NCBI RefSeq assembly: GCF_900323885.1
Contig: NZ_OOHJ01000022.1
Span: 682,001 to 746,000 of the forward strand
Direction: 5' to 3'
From: [Actinomadura] parvosata subsp. kistnae
GTDB lineage: Bacteria; Actinomycetota; Actinomycetes; Streptosporangiales; Streptosporangiaceae
DNA length: 64,000 nt
Below, in pieces: positions 1 through 8,269 of this stretch. Both the position numbers and the translations under genes were made by a program. A model generated the notes under the pieces. That model had not been told where the DNA came from, made no database searches, and was given only the letters and a program-made list of their open reading frames with translations. How positions within the stretch are numbered: the stretch's first letter is position 1; each line of letters begins with the position of its first letter.

Positions 1-1
1 C

Positions 2-835
2 CTCGCCGGTTCGGCGGACGTGCTGATCCACTGCGCGGGCCCGTTCACGGACACCGGCGCGGCGCTGGCCACGGCCGCCGCCGAGGCCGGCTGCCACTAC
101 GTGGACCACGCGCTCGAGCAGCACCACACGAAGTGGATGTTCGAGGCGATGCAAGGCCCAGCCCGCGCGGCCGGCATCACCATGGTCACGGCCATGAGCT
201 TCTACGGCGGGCTGGGCGACCTGCTCGCCGGGGCCGCCGCCACCGGCCTGACCGGGATCGACCGGGTGATCACCGCGTACGCGGTGTCCGGCTGGCGGCT
301 GACCACGGGGGCCAGGAAGACGGCCGAGCTGCTGTTCGCCGACACCCGGCGGATCACGTACACCGACGGCGCCGAGCACGTCGGCTATGTGGAGCCGCGC
401 AACGCCGTCTTCCCGTTCCCGCCGCCGCTCGGGCCGCGCACGATGATCGCGCCGGTGCCGTTCCCCGAGGTCGTCACGGTGCCCAGGCACGTGGCGGCGC
501 GGCAGGTCGAGGCGCAGCTCACGGCGCACACGTTCGAGGAGGAGCAGGCGTTCACCAGCGAGCACGTGGACGCCCAGACCAGGGCGGGCTCGCAGTTCAC
601 GGTCGCCACGCAGGTGATCACGGAGGGCGGCGGCGGCCGGGCCGGCCAGGCGCGCGGGCAGGACCTGTGGCGCATGAGCGCGCTGGCCTCGGTCGAGGCG
701 GCCGTCCGGCTGGCCGGCGGGCGGGGCCCGGGTCCGGGCGTCTTCGGCCCGGCCGAGGCGTTCCCCGCCGAGCCGTTCCTGCGGGACCTGGAGCGGCTCG
801 GCCTGTTCCGGCTCACCTTGCAGGAGGCGAGATGA
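2..835 (+). CDS. Saccharopine dehydrogenase-like NAD(P)-binding protein, 5' truncated
   Basis: The reading frame is open from the first bases of the window, so the N-terminus with the first Rossmann glycine motif lies outside. The first visible residues include DVLIHCAGPF, the strand-turn typical of saccharopine dehydrogenase-like and trans-acting enoyl reductase proteins, followed by CHYVDHALEQ where relatives have a YVD-x-(S/T)GE-like segment. About 277 residues remain and form the C-terminal domain. The natural substrate cannot be inferred; many actinobacterial members are annotated only as saccharopine dehydrogenase family. The stop codon falls inside the first unit of a 29-bp tandem repeat that links it to the next gene, so the two are probably co-transcribed. 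Family call fairly sure, function unknown. Confidence 0.75.
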   Translation, partial: LAGSADVLIHCAGPFTDTGAALATAAAEAGCHYVDHALEQHHTKWMFEAMQGPARAAGITMVTAMSFYGGLGDLLAGAAATGLTGIDRVITAYAVSGWRLTTGARKTAELLFADTRRITYTDGAEHVGYVEPRNAVFPFPPPLGPRTMIAPVPFPEVVTVPRHVAARQVEAQLTAHTFEEEQAFTSEHVDAQTRAGSQFTVATQVITEGGGGRAGQARGQDLWRMSALASVEAAVRLAGGRGPGPGVFGPAEAFPAEPFLRDLERLGLFRLTLQEAR

Positions 836-900
836 TCCCGGCCACCTTGCAGGAGGAGAGATGATCATGCCCACTTCGGAGGAGGAGAGATGATCCTGGT
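814..900 (+). repeat. Three 29-bp tandem repeats each carrying RBS and ATGA
   Basis: Three near-identical units begin at 814, 843 and 872. Each carries a purine-rich GGAGG-type ribosome site followed by GAGATGATC. Unit 1 holds the stop of the upstream gene in an ATGA overlap, and unit 3 holds the start of the NmrA-like gene. Because 29 is not a multiple of three, the ATGs at 832 and 861 open two 10-codon frames ending at 864 and 893, each overlapping the next ATG by ATGA. The junction is a ladder of translational-coupling signals. Confidence 0.85.
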
Positions 901-1732
901 CACGGGGGCGGCCGGCGGGCGGCAGGGCTCGACCGGGCGGCACGTCGTGGAGCTGCTGCTGGAGCGCGGCGAGAAGGTACGCGCCTTCGTGCGCGCCGAC
1001 GACCACCGGGCCGCCGCGCTGCGCGAGCTGGGCGCGGAGGTGGTGGTGGGCGACCTGCGCGAGATCTCCGACGTCCGCCGCGCCATGCGCGGGATCAGCC
1101 GGGCGTTCTTCACCTATCCGGTCACGGCGGGCCTGATGGACGCGACCGCCGCGTTCGCCGCCGCCGCCAAGGAGGAAGGGGTGGCGCGCGTCGTCGAGGT
1201 GTCGCAGCTCGACGCCCAGCCCGAGGCGGGCACGCCGCGGATGCGCCGGCACTGGCTGTCGGAGCAGGTCTTCGACTGGGCCGGGGTGGGCGCGGTGCAC
1301 CTGCGGGCGGCGGTGTTCTTCGAGAACCTGGCCGTCGTCGTGGCCGCCGCGGGCCGGCTGGCGCTGCCGCTGGGCCCGCCCACGACGCGGATCCCGCTGG
1401 TCGCCGCCGAGGACGTGGCCCGCGTGGGGGCCGGGCTGCTGCTCGATCCGGCTCCGGCCGACCCGGTGTGCCCGGTGACGGGCCAGATGTCCACCGCCGG
1501 GGAGGCGGCGCGGGCGCTCGGCGTCGAGTACGTGGACGTGCCGCCCGACGAGTGGGAGGCGGGGGCGATGGACGTGTACGAGGACGCGTACGCGGTCGAG
1601 CACCTGACCCACCTGTGGGCGCTCTTCCGCTTCATCGGCACCGGCGACCACCCGCTCTACCGGGTCACGGAGACCATCGAGCGGTATGGCGGCCGGCCTC
1701 CCCTGACGCTGCGGGAGTTCGCGGCCGGATAG
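890..1732 (+). CDS. NmrA/SDR-like NAD(P)-binding protein
   Basis: A 280-residue atypical short-chain dehydrogenase of the NmrA type. The N-terminus MILVTGAAGG...GSTGRHV is the Rossmann glycine motif with a short extension. It is followed by RAFVRADDHR (the cofactor-discriminating loop after strand 2) and by EVVVGDLREISDVRRAM, the D-x-x-D-x-x-x-x-A-(M/L) pattern of NmrA-like proteins. There is no classical YxxxK pair, so it may be a redox sensor or an isomerase/reductase rather than a standard dehydrogenase. The start is the ATG in the third 29-bp repeat unit, preceded by GGAGGAGAG. It probably shares a transcript with the truncated upstream gene, another Rossmann-fold protein. Confidence 0.8.
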   Translation: MILVTGAAGGRQGSTGRHVVELLLERGEKVRAFVRADDHRAAALRELGAEVVVGDLREISDVRRAMRGISRAFFTYPVTAGLMDATAAFAAAAKEEGVARVVEVSQLDAQPEAGTPRMRRHWLSEQVFDWAGVGAVHLRAAVFFENLAVVVAAAGRLALPLGPPTTRIPLVAAEDVARVGAGLLLDPAPADPVCPVTGQMSTAGEAARALGVEYVDVPPDEWEAGAMDVYEDAYAVEHLTHLWALFRFIGTGDHPLYRVTETIERYGGRPPLTLREFAAG

Positions 1733-1801
1733 CCGACCCCTTTTCCGACAAGATCGCGCCATGTATGGTCAAGGAAAGAAAGTTTCACCCATGGAGGAAG
1801 A

Positions 1802-2215
1802 GTGGGCAAGAAGCTTCACCTGCTGGCGCTCCCCCTGGCCGCCGCCGCCGTGACCGCCCTCGGCGCCCCGGCACACGCCGCCACGGGGTACGACCGGTGC
1901 CAGGACGGCTACTACTGCATGTTCTCGGGCCTCGACGGCACCGGCGACATCATCCAGATCAAGACCGACACCCCCGACCTGGCCGCGCTCGGCATGGCCG
2001 ACCGTGCCAAGTCCGACTGGAACCGTACCGACTCCTGGATCCACCTCTACTCCGAAGCCGGCTACGGCGGCTGCTCCGCGGTGACCCAGCCGCGCGACAA
2101 GGGCAACTTCTTCGTCAGCTTCCGCGACTTCTTCGACTCCGTCCGCTTCGACGGCGCGAACGGCCCGTCCTGCTTCGCCACGTTCAAGGGCTCGGTGTCC
2201 GACTCGCACGGCTGA
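1802..2215 (+). CDS. Secreted peptidase inhibitor I36-like small protein
   Basis: A 137-residue secreted protein. The first 26 residues form a signal peptide (KK, hydrophobic core, APAHA cleavage motif). The mature part has paired cysteines and the YYCMFSGLDGTGD / HLYSEAGYGG / VRFDG pattern seen in actinobacterial beta/gamma-crystallin-like proteins annotated as peptidase inhibitor family I36, related to the Streptomyces metalloprotease inhibitor SMPI. The GTG start is preceded by GGAGGAAGA. An ATG overlapping the ribosome site is out of frame. The gene stands alone and ends at a strong convergent hairpin. Inhibitory activity is a family-level guess; many such small proteins have no known function. 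Confidence 0.75.
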   Translation: MGKKLHLLALPLAAAAVTALGAPAHAATGYDRCQDGYYCMFSGLDGTGDIIQIKTDTPDLAALGMADRAKSDWNRTDSWIHLYSEAGYGGCSAVTQPRDKGNFFVSFRDFFDSVRFDGANGPSCFATFKGSVSDSHG

Positions 2216-2227
2216 CCGGAAAAGAGA

Positions 2228-2256
2228 AACCCCCGGCCGGAAGGGCCGGGGGTTTC
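2228..2256. terminator. Bidirectional terminator hairpin
   Basis: A perfect 12-bp inverted repeat (AAACCCCCGGCC, 5-nt loop, GGCCGGGGGTTT) sits between two convergent genes. The A-run on one side and T-run on the other make it look like an intrinsic terminator in both directions. Confidence 0.9.
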
Positions 2257-2271
2257 CTCATGCGGCGGTGA

Positions 2272-3987
2272 TCAGGAGGTGAAGCCGACCTCGCCCCAGT
2301 TGAAGTACTTGTAACCGGGCGCGCCGTAGTTCGCGACCGTCTTCTTCACGGCGCGGATGTCCGGGAGCTGGTACAGCGGGATGGTGTGCACCATGTCCCA
2401 GATCAGCTTGTCGGCGGCGTTGGCCAGCTCGGCGGCCTTGGCCGGGTCGGTGGCCTTGCCGACCGCGTCGATGGCGGCGTCCACGGCCGGGTCGTTCGAC
2501 TTGGGGAAGTTGCTCTCGGAGCCGGTCTTGTAGATCTGGGGCAGACCGCCGAACGGCAGCGGCGTGCCGATCCAGGAGAACGCCACCAGGTCGAAGTCGC
2601 CCTTGATGATGAAGTCGGTGAAGAACTTGTCGACCGGGACGGTCTTGACCTCGACCTTGACCCCGGCCTCCTTCAGCATGGCCTGGGTGAGCTCGCTCTC
2701 CGTCTTCGAGGTCGGCGTCGAGGCCGGGATGACGAAGTCGAGCGAGAGCTCCTTGCCGTCCTTCTTGCGGACCTCGCCCTCCTGCTTCCAGCCGGCCGCG
2801 TCGAGCAGCTGCTTGGCCTTCTCCAGGTTGTACTTGCCGAGGTCACCGGAGTTGTCGACGTAGCGCTTGTCGTTGTTCATGAAGACGTGGTTGCCGAGCG
2901 TCTGGATCGGCCACTCCATGTCCTTCAGGTCCGACTGCGTGATCACGTCACGGTTGATCGCGTACTGGATCGCCTGGCGGACCGACTTGTCCTTCAGGAA
3001 CTCGCTCTGGTTGTTGACCGTGATGTGCCGCCAGTTCGGGCTGAGCGCCTTGCGGATCTCGGCGTTCGGCACCTCCTTGGCCCGCTTCAGGTCGGCCGGG
3101 CTGCCGCTCGGGATGTCCACGGCGTCGAGCTCGCCGTTGGCGAACGCGTTGACCTCGGCGGACGGGTCGGGGATGGCACGGAAGATCAGCTTGTCGAGCT
3201 TGGCCTTCTTGCCCCACCACTTGTCGTCACGCACGAGCGTGAGCGTCTTGGTGCCCTCGTCGATGGACTCGACCTTGAACGGGCCCGCGGTGACCGGGAT
3301 CTTCTGCAGGTAGTCCTTCTCGACCGCCTCGGGCGAGCCCATGTGCTCGGCCGGGAACAGCCACGAGGTGGCCCGGGTGAACAGGCCCTGCCACTCGAGG
3401 TACGGCTCCTTGAAGGTGACGACCGCGACCTTGTCCGAGTCGCCCTTCTCGATCGACTCGATCTTGTCCCAGCCGTCGGTGGAGGCCGGCTTGAACTTCT
3501 TGTTCTCGCCGTTGTTGGCCTTCCACTCCGCCTGAAGGTCCTTGTACGTGATCGGCGTGCCGTCCGACCACGTGGCCTTCTCGTTGAGCGTGTAGGTGAC
3601 GACCTGCTTGCCGTCCTTGGTCTCGTTCTTGATGTCGGTGACGTAGTCGGGGTTCGGCGTGAACTCCGCGTTCTCGTCCGACAGCATGAGCTGCGGCATG
3701 ATCGGGTCGAGCATGACGGCGGTGTCGCGCTGGTTGCCGTCGACGTGGTTGCCGTTCCACTGGGTCGGCCACTGGCCGATGGAGAGGGTGAAGGTGCCCC
3801 CGTCCTTCACCTGCTCGTACGGAACGGGGTTGATGGCGACCGACGGCGTGGACGCCATCTGCTCCTGAGCCTGCTTCGACTGCTCGGCGTTCGGCTGCTT
3901 GTTCTGCGAACCGCCGCCTCCGCCACAAGCGGCCACGGCCAGGGCCAGGACCGCCAGCCCAGCGGCCGCACGGTAACGAACCTTCAC
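2272..3987 (-). CDS. Peptide ABC transporter substrate-binding lipoprotein (SBP family 5)
   Basis: A 571-residue extracytoplasmic binding protein of the DppA/OppA (SBP_bac_5) family. The N-terminus is a lipoprotein signal with lipobox AVAAC (Cys21) followed by a glycine-rich linker. Family landmarks include the WSDGTPITYKDL segment, RQAIQYAINRD in the middle, and a C-terminal LIWDMVHTIPLYQ. Cargo is inferred to be oligopeptides from family and operon. It is the last gene of a four-gene operon; its GTG start overlaps the stop of the ATPase gene as GTGA. The overall look resembles actinobacterial binding proteins of the BldKB/OppA type, but that identity was not tested. Confidence 0.9.
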   Translation of the reverse strand: MKVRYRAAAGLAVLALAVAACGGGGGSQNKQPNAEQSKQAQEQMASTPSVAINPVPYEQVKDGGTFTLSIGQWPTQWNGNHVDGNQRDTAVMLDPIMPQLMLSDENAEFTPNPDYVTDIKNETKDGKQVVTYTLNEKATWSDGTPITYKDLQAEWKANNGENKKFKPASTDGWDKIESIEKGDSDKVAVVTFKEPYLEWQGLFTRATSWLFPAEHMGSPEAVEKDYLQKIPVTAGPFKVESIDEGTKTLTLVRDDKWWGKKAKLDKLIFRAIPDPSAEVNAFANGELDAVDIPSGSPADLKRAKEVPNAEIRKALSPNWRHITVNNQSEFLKDKSVRQAIQYAINRDVITQSDLKDMEWPIQTLGNHVFMNNDKRYVDNSGDLGKYNLEKAKQLLDAAGWKQEGEVRKKDGKELSLDFVIPASTPTSKTESELTQAMLKEAGVKVEVKTVPVDKFFTDFIIKGDFDLVAFSWIGTPLPFGGLPQIYKTGSESNFPKSNDPAVDAAIDAVGKATDPAKAAELANAADKLIWDMVHTIPLYQLPDIRAVKKTVANYGAPGYKYFNWGEVGFTS

Positions 3988-6053
3988 TCTTCCTCCTGAT
4001 TATCCGAGGCCGTGATGACCTCGATCTCCTCCGCGTAGTGGCAGGCGGCGCCGTGATCGACGACGTTCGCCAGCCGGGCAACCGAGGGCTCCTCGTCCAC
4101 ACACCGCCGGCGCTCGGCCTCGCTGAGCCGGGCGAACTTGGGGCAGCGGGTGCGGAACCTGCATCCAGACGGCGGGTCGGCCGGGCTGGGCAGGTCGCCT
4201 TCGAGCAGGATCCGCTTGCGGGTGCGTTCCATCTCGGGGTCGGGCAGCGGGATCGCCGACAGCAGCGCCTGCGTGTAGGGGTGCGCGGGACGGTCGTAGA
4301 CGTTCGCGACCGCCCCGATCTCGGCGATCCTGCCCAGGTACATGACGGCCACACGATCGGCCAGGTGCCGGACCACGGCCAGGTCGTGCGCCACGAACAG
4401 GTAGGACAGGCCCAGCCTGTTCTTCAGCTCCTCCAGCAGGTTGATCACGCCTGCCTGGATGGAGACGTCGAGCGCCGACACGGGCTCGTCCAGCACCAGC
4501 AGCTTCGGCTCCAGGGCCAGCGCGCGGGCGATGCCGATGCGCTGGCGCTGGCCTCCGGAGAACTGCTGCGGGTAACGCTCGGCGTGCTCCGGCGCCAGGC
4601 CGACGAGCCGCAGCAGCTCGGCGACCTTGGCGGCCACGTCCTTCCTGCCGTGCGCGCGCAGCGGCTCGGCGATGATGTCGCCGACCGGCATGCGCGGGTC
4701 GAGCGCGGCCATCGGGTCCTGGAAGACGATCTGCAGGTCCCCGCGCAGCGCCTTGCGCGCGGTCTTGTCCAGCTTGGCGCTGTCCTTGCCGAGCACGACG
4801 ACCCGGCCGTCCTGCGGCGGTTCGAGCTGCATGATCTGCTGCAGCGTGGTGGTCTTGCCGCAGCCCGACTCGCCGACCAGGGCCAGCGTCTCGCCCTCGG
4901 CGATGTCGAAGCTGATGCCGTCCACCGCGAACACGGTGCCGACGCGGCGCTTGAAGATCGCGCCCTTCATCAGCGGGTAGTGCTTCTTCATGCCGTCGAG
5001 CTCCAGCACGGTGGCGCGCTCGGTGCGCGGCACGCGGACGACGTCGCTCGGCGGGATGACCGGCACCGGGAACACGTCGGCGCCCGTGAGCCCCTTGTGC
5101 TCGATCTCGTGCGCGCGGATGCAGGCGACGTGGCGCCCGCCGCCGAACGGCGTCAGCGGCGGCTCCTCGTCGTCGCACATGTCCACCTTCATGGGGCAGC
5201 GCGGCGCGAACGGGCAGCCCGGCGGCAGCGAGGCGGGCGAGGGCGGGTTGCCCTCGATGGGCACGAGCGGCCCCTCCTCGCCGTCCACCCGGGGGATCGA
5301 GGCGAGCAGCCCCATCGTGTACGGCATGCGCGGCCGGTAGTAGATGTCGTCCACCGGCCCCTGCTCGACCGGGCGGCCCGCGTACATGACGAGCACCCGG
5401 TCGGCCATGCCGGCGATGACGCCCAGGTCGTGGGTGATCATCACGATGCCGGCGCCGGTCTCCCGCTGCGCGGTCTTGAGCACCTCCAGGACCTGCGCCT
5501 GGATGGTGACGTCGAGCGCGGTGGTCGGCTCGTCGCAGATGAGCAGGTCGGGGTCGTTGGCGATGGCCATGGCGATCATCGCGCGCTGCCGCATGCCGCC
5601 GGAGAACTCGTGCGGGAACGCCTTGGCCCGCAGGTTCGGGTTGGGGATGCCGACGAGGTCGAGCAGCTCGACGGCGCGCTTGGCGGCCTTGTCCTTGGCC
5701 ATCTTCTGGTGGACGCGGACGGCCTCGGCGATCTGGTCGCCGATCGTGTAGACGGGCGTGAAGGCCGACAGCGGATCCTGGAAGATCATGCTGATGGCCT
5801 TGCCGCGCACCTTGACCAGCTCGTCTTCCTTCATGCCGAGCAGCTCGCGGCCGTGCAGCTTCACCGAGCCACTGACCACGGCGTTCTGCGGCAGCAGGCC
5901 CATGACGGCGAGCGAGGTCACGGACTTGCCGGAGCCCGACTCGCCGACGATGCCGAGCACCTCGCCGCGCTCGACCTCGTAGCTGACGCCGCGCACGGCC
6001 TCGATGCCGCCGGGGAAGGTGACGGTGAGGTCCCTGACCTCCAAGATGCTCAC
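3984..6053 (-). CDS. Fused double ATP-binding protein of peptide ABC transporter (DppD-DppF type)
   Basis: One 689-residue protein with two complete nucleotide-binding domains. The first has Walker A GESGSGKS (residues 37-44) and signature FSGGMRQR. The second, from about residue 350, has GESGCGKT and FSGGQRQR, followed by VLDEP and a switch histidine (FVAHDLAVV). Each half ends with the cysteine-rich oligopeptide-transporter tail (C-x6-C...C), which binds an iron-sulfur cluster in some OppD/DppD proteins. In many bacteria the halves are separate DppD and DppF genes; here they are fused. The start overlaps the permease stop by 4 nt. The protein powers peptide import at the inner face of the membrane. 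Confidence 0.92.
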   Translation of the reverse strand: MSILEVRDLTVTFPGGIEAVRGVSYEVERGEVLGIVGESGSGKSVTSLAVMGLLPQNAVVSGSVKLHGRELLGMKEDELVKVRGKAISMIFQDPLSAFTPVYTIGDQIAEAVRVHQKMAKDKAAKRAVELLDLVGIPNPNLRAKAFPHEFSGGMRQRAMIAMAIANDPDLLICDEPTTALDVTIQAQVLEVLKTAQRETGAGIVMITHDLGVIAGMADRVLVMYAGRPVEQGPVDDIYYRPRMPYTMGLLASIPRVDGEEGPLVPIEGNPPSPASLPPGCPFAPRCPMKVDMCDDEEPPLTPFGGGRHVACIRAHEIEHKGLTGADVFPVPVIPPSDVVRVPRTERATVLELDGMKKHYPLMKGAIFKRRVGTVFAVDGISFDIAEGETLALVGESGCGKTTTLQQIMQLEPPQDGRVVVLGKDSAKLDKTARKALRGDLQIVFQDPMAALDPRMPVGDIIAEPLRAHGRKDVAAKVAELLRLVGLAPEHAERYPQQFSGGQRQRIGIARALALEPKLLVLDEPVSALDVSIQAGVINLLEELKNRLGLSYLFVAHDLAVVRHLADRVAVMYLGRIAEIGAVANVYDRPAHPYTQALLSAIPLPDPEMERTRKRILLEGDLPSPADPPSGCRFRTRCPKFARLSEAERRRCVDEEPSVARLANVVDHGAACHYAEEIEVITASDNQEEE

Positions 6054-6889
6054 GAGTTGCTCCCCGGGTCGAGTGCGTCACGCAGGCCGTCGCCGATCAG
6101 GTTGACGCTGAGCACCAGCGCGACCAGCAGGCCGGCGGGGAAGGCGAACAGCCACGGGTAGCCGGTGGCGTTGCGGGAGCCCTCCGCGATCAGCGTGCCG
6201 AGCGAGACGTCCGGCGGCTGGATGCCGAAGCCGAAGAAGGACAGCGCGGCCTCACCGATGATGGCGCCGCTGACGTTCAGGGTGGCGTCGATGATCAGCA
6301 GGGAGGCCAGGTTCGGGACGATGTGCCGCAGGATGATCTTCCAGCGCGGGATGCCCATGTAGACGGCGGCGAGCACGTACTCGCGCTCGCGCAGCGAGAG
6401 CGTCATGCTGCGGACCACCCTGGAGGTGATCATCCAGGAGAACGCGGCGAGCAGCACCACGAACCACCACCAGGTGCCGTCCCTGAGCTTCGGGGAGATG
6501 ATCGCGATGATCAGGAAGCTCGGCAGGACGAGCAGCAGGTCCACGCCCCACATGAGGACCTTGTCCACCCAGCCACCGAAATATCCGGCGAACGCGCCCA
6601 CGATCGCGGCCACGCCGGTGGAGATCACCGCGACGAGCAGGCCGATGATGATCGACTTCTGCATGCCGCGCAGGGTGACGGCGTACATGTCCTGGCCGAT
6701 CGAGGTGGTGCCCCACCAGTGGTCGGCGTCGGGAGCCGACATGAAGGCCATGAAGTCCTTCTCCTGCCAGTCGTACGCGCCGAAGTACGGCCCGACGTAC
6801 GCCAGCGCCACCAGCAGGAGCAGCGCGATGAACCCGTAACGGGCCTGCTTGTTGCGCAGCAGGCGCCTGAAGACGACTTTCGAGCGCAT
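6050..6889 (-). CDS. Peptide ABC transporter permease (DppC type)
   Basis: A 279-residue inner-membrane permease with about six transmembrane segments. The N-terminus carries the OppC_N extension (FRRLLRNKQARYGF then a hydrophobic helix). The cytoplasmic EAA-like coupling loop that contacts the ATPase is GEAALSFFGFGIQPPDVSLG. The C-terminus NLIGDGLRDALDP is the classical DppC ending. Its stop overlaps the ATPase start by 4 nt and it starts one base after the upstream permease stop, so all four genes are tightly coupled. Confidence 0.92.
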   Translation of the reverse strand: MRSKVVFRRLLRNKQARYGFIALLLLVALAYVGPYFGAYDWQEKDFMAFMSAPDADHWWGTTSIGQDMYAVTLRGMQKSIIIGLLVAVISTGVAAIVGAFAGYFGGWVDKVLMWGVDLLLVLPSFLIIAIISPKLRDGTWWWFVVLLAAFSWMITSRVVRSMTLSLREREYVLAAVYMGIPRWKIILRHIVPNLASLLIIDATLNVSGAIIGEAALSFFGFGIQPPDVSLGTLIAEGSRNATGYPWLFAFPAGLLVALVLSVNLIGDGLRDALDPGSNS

Positions 6890-6890
6890 C

Positions 6891-7868
6891 TCAGCTCACC
6901 CGCACCCGAGGATCGAGGGCCGCGACCAGCAGGTCCGACAGGAACGCCGCCGCGAGCACGCACACCGCCGCGAAGAACGTCACCGCGGCCACCGAGTTCA
7001 CGTCGTTCTGGTTGATCGAGTCGACCAGCCAGGCACCCATGCCGTGCCAGTTGAAGATCTTCTCCGTGAACGTGGCGCCCGTGAACATCGTCCCGAACGC
7101 GAACGCGAAGTACGTCGCCGACGGGATCAGCGCGGTGCGCAGCGCGTGCTTGGTCAGCGCCTTCCTGCGCCGCAGGCCCTTGGCCATCGCGGTGCGCACG
7201 AAGTCCTGCCCCAGCACGTCGAGCATCATGTTGCGCTGGATCCGGCTGTAGAAGGCGATCGAGCCGAGGCTGAGCGAGATCGTCGGCAGGATGAGGTGGT
7301 TCAGCCGGTTGACGAACTGGTCCCATCCGGACAACTGCGGGTTGTACTCGCCGGTGTACTCGATCAGCGTGAAGCCCAGCCCCCTGTTCAGGTTGTACGT
7401 CGCGATCGCCAGCAGCGTGGCGAGCACGAACACCGGGATCGCCATGATCACGAAGGAGGTGACACCTATTAACCGGTCACTGAGCTTGTACTGCTTCACC
7501 GCGGAGAACGCGCCCAGCGCCACACCGAGGGCGAAGCCCAGCAGCGTGCCGATGAGCAGGAGCCGGAGGCTGACCATCACGCGTCGGCCCATCTCCTGGT
7601 TGACCGAGCCGCCGTTCCAGGTCTTGCCGAAGTCTCCGGTGACGACCCCCTTGGCCCAGGTCGCGTAGCGCGTGAGCACCGGAGTCTTGTCGTTCAGGTT
7701 GTAGGCATCAAGTGTGGCGTCGATGGTCGCCTCGGGCACGGGAGGTTGCCGGCCCTCGTACGCCGCCCGCGGGTTCATCGTGGTGGCCGCGAGCATGTAC
7801 GCCAGACTGGCCGCGATGGCGACCAGGATCACATTTATTGCCAACCTGCGGAGCAGGTACTTGCCCAT
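6891..7868 (-). CDS. Peptide ABC transporter permease (DppB type)
   Basis: A 325-residue permease, first gene of the operon. The start chosen is ATG at 7868 (MGKYLLRRLAINV), preceded by ACGGAGAGTG, rather than an in-frame start 24 codons upstream that lacks membrane character. Landmarks are the first hydrophobic helix, a long periplasmic loop, the coupling loop around RTAMAKGLRRRKALTKHALR, and the DppB-type ending LLSDLLVAALDPRVRVS. The loop after helix 1 is longer than in E. coli DppB, as in many actinobacterial homologues. A TTA leucine codon lies at 7470-7472 next to ATA, both rare in such GC-rich DNA. Confidence 0.9.
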   Translation of the reverse strand: MGKYLLRRLAINVILVAIAASLAYMLAATTMNPRAAYEGRQPPVPEATIDATLDAYNLNDKTPVLTRYATWAKGVVTGDFGKTWNGGSVNQEMGRRVMVSLRLLLIGTLLGFALGVALGAFSAVKQYKLSDRLIGVTSFVIMAIPVFVLATLLAIATYNLNRGLGFTLIEYTGEYNPQLSGWDQFVNRLNHLILPTISLSLGSIAFYSRIQRNMMLDVLGQDFVRTAMAKGLRRRKALTKHALRTALIPSATYFAFAFGTMFTGATFTEKIFNWHGMGAWLVDSINQNDVNSVAAVTFFAAVCVLAAAFLSDLLVAALDPRVRVS

Positions 7869-8269
7869 CACTCTCCGTTCGCGCTGACCGGAGGCGCAAC
7901 CTTCCTGTTCGGAGAGGCGCCCCCCGCAACGAAAACCCATCTCGCATCGTGAAATGACAACGCGATGTCGGGATGGCGATCAGGGCGCAGAATATAAGCA
8001 AAAATATAACAGTCAGAAACAGGGGTATATAACGGTAAGGTCACCGACAATAGATCAACGAGCCACTTGAGACCCTGTCAACACGGGCCTCCACCTGCGG
8101 AAACGCGGCTTACCAGAGGGCCACTGAGACCGCTCCCATAACCCTCTGTGTCACAGAATCCGGACATAAATTGCACGATCTACAAAGGCCCTCATATCAT
8201 ATTGACTTGGGGCACTGTAACGCGGGTCCGGCTCATCTTCTCTCGCCGCTTGTGCGTGCCGTCATCGGG
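7869..8269. promoter_or_regulatory. AT-rich intergenic region, probable promoter of peptide transporter operon
   Basis: A 400-base gap without a convincing gene. Its middle (about 7985-8050) is unusually AT-rich, with three TATAT-type stretches on either strand. It lies upstream of the leftward peptide-transporter operon and downstream of the leftward SDR gene, so it most likely holds the operon promoter. No -35/-10 pair is good enough to name. Beyond that nothing was recognised. Confidence 0.5.
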
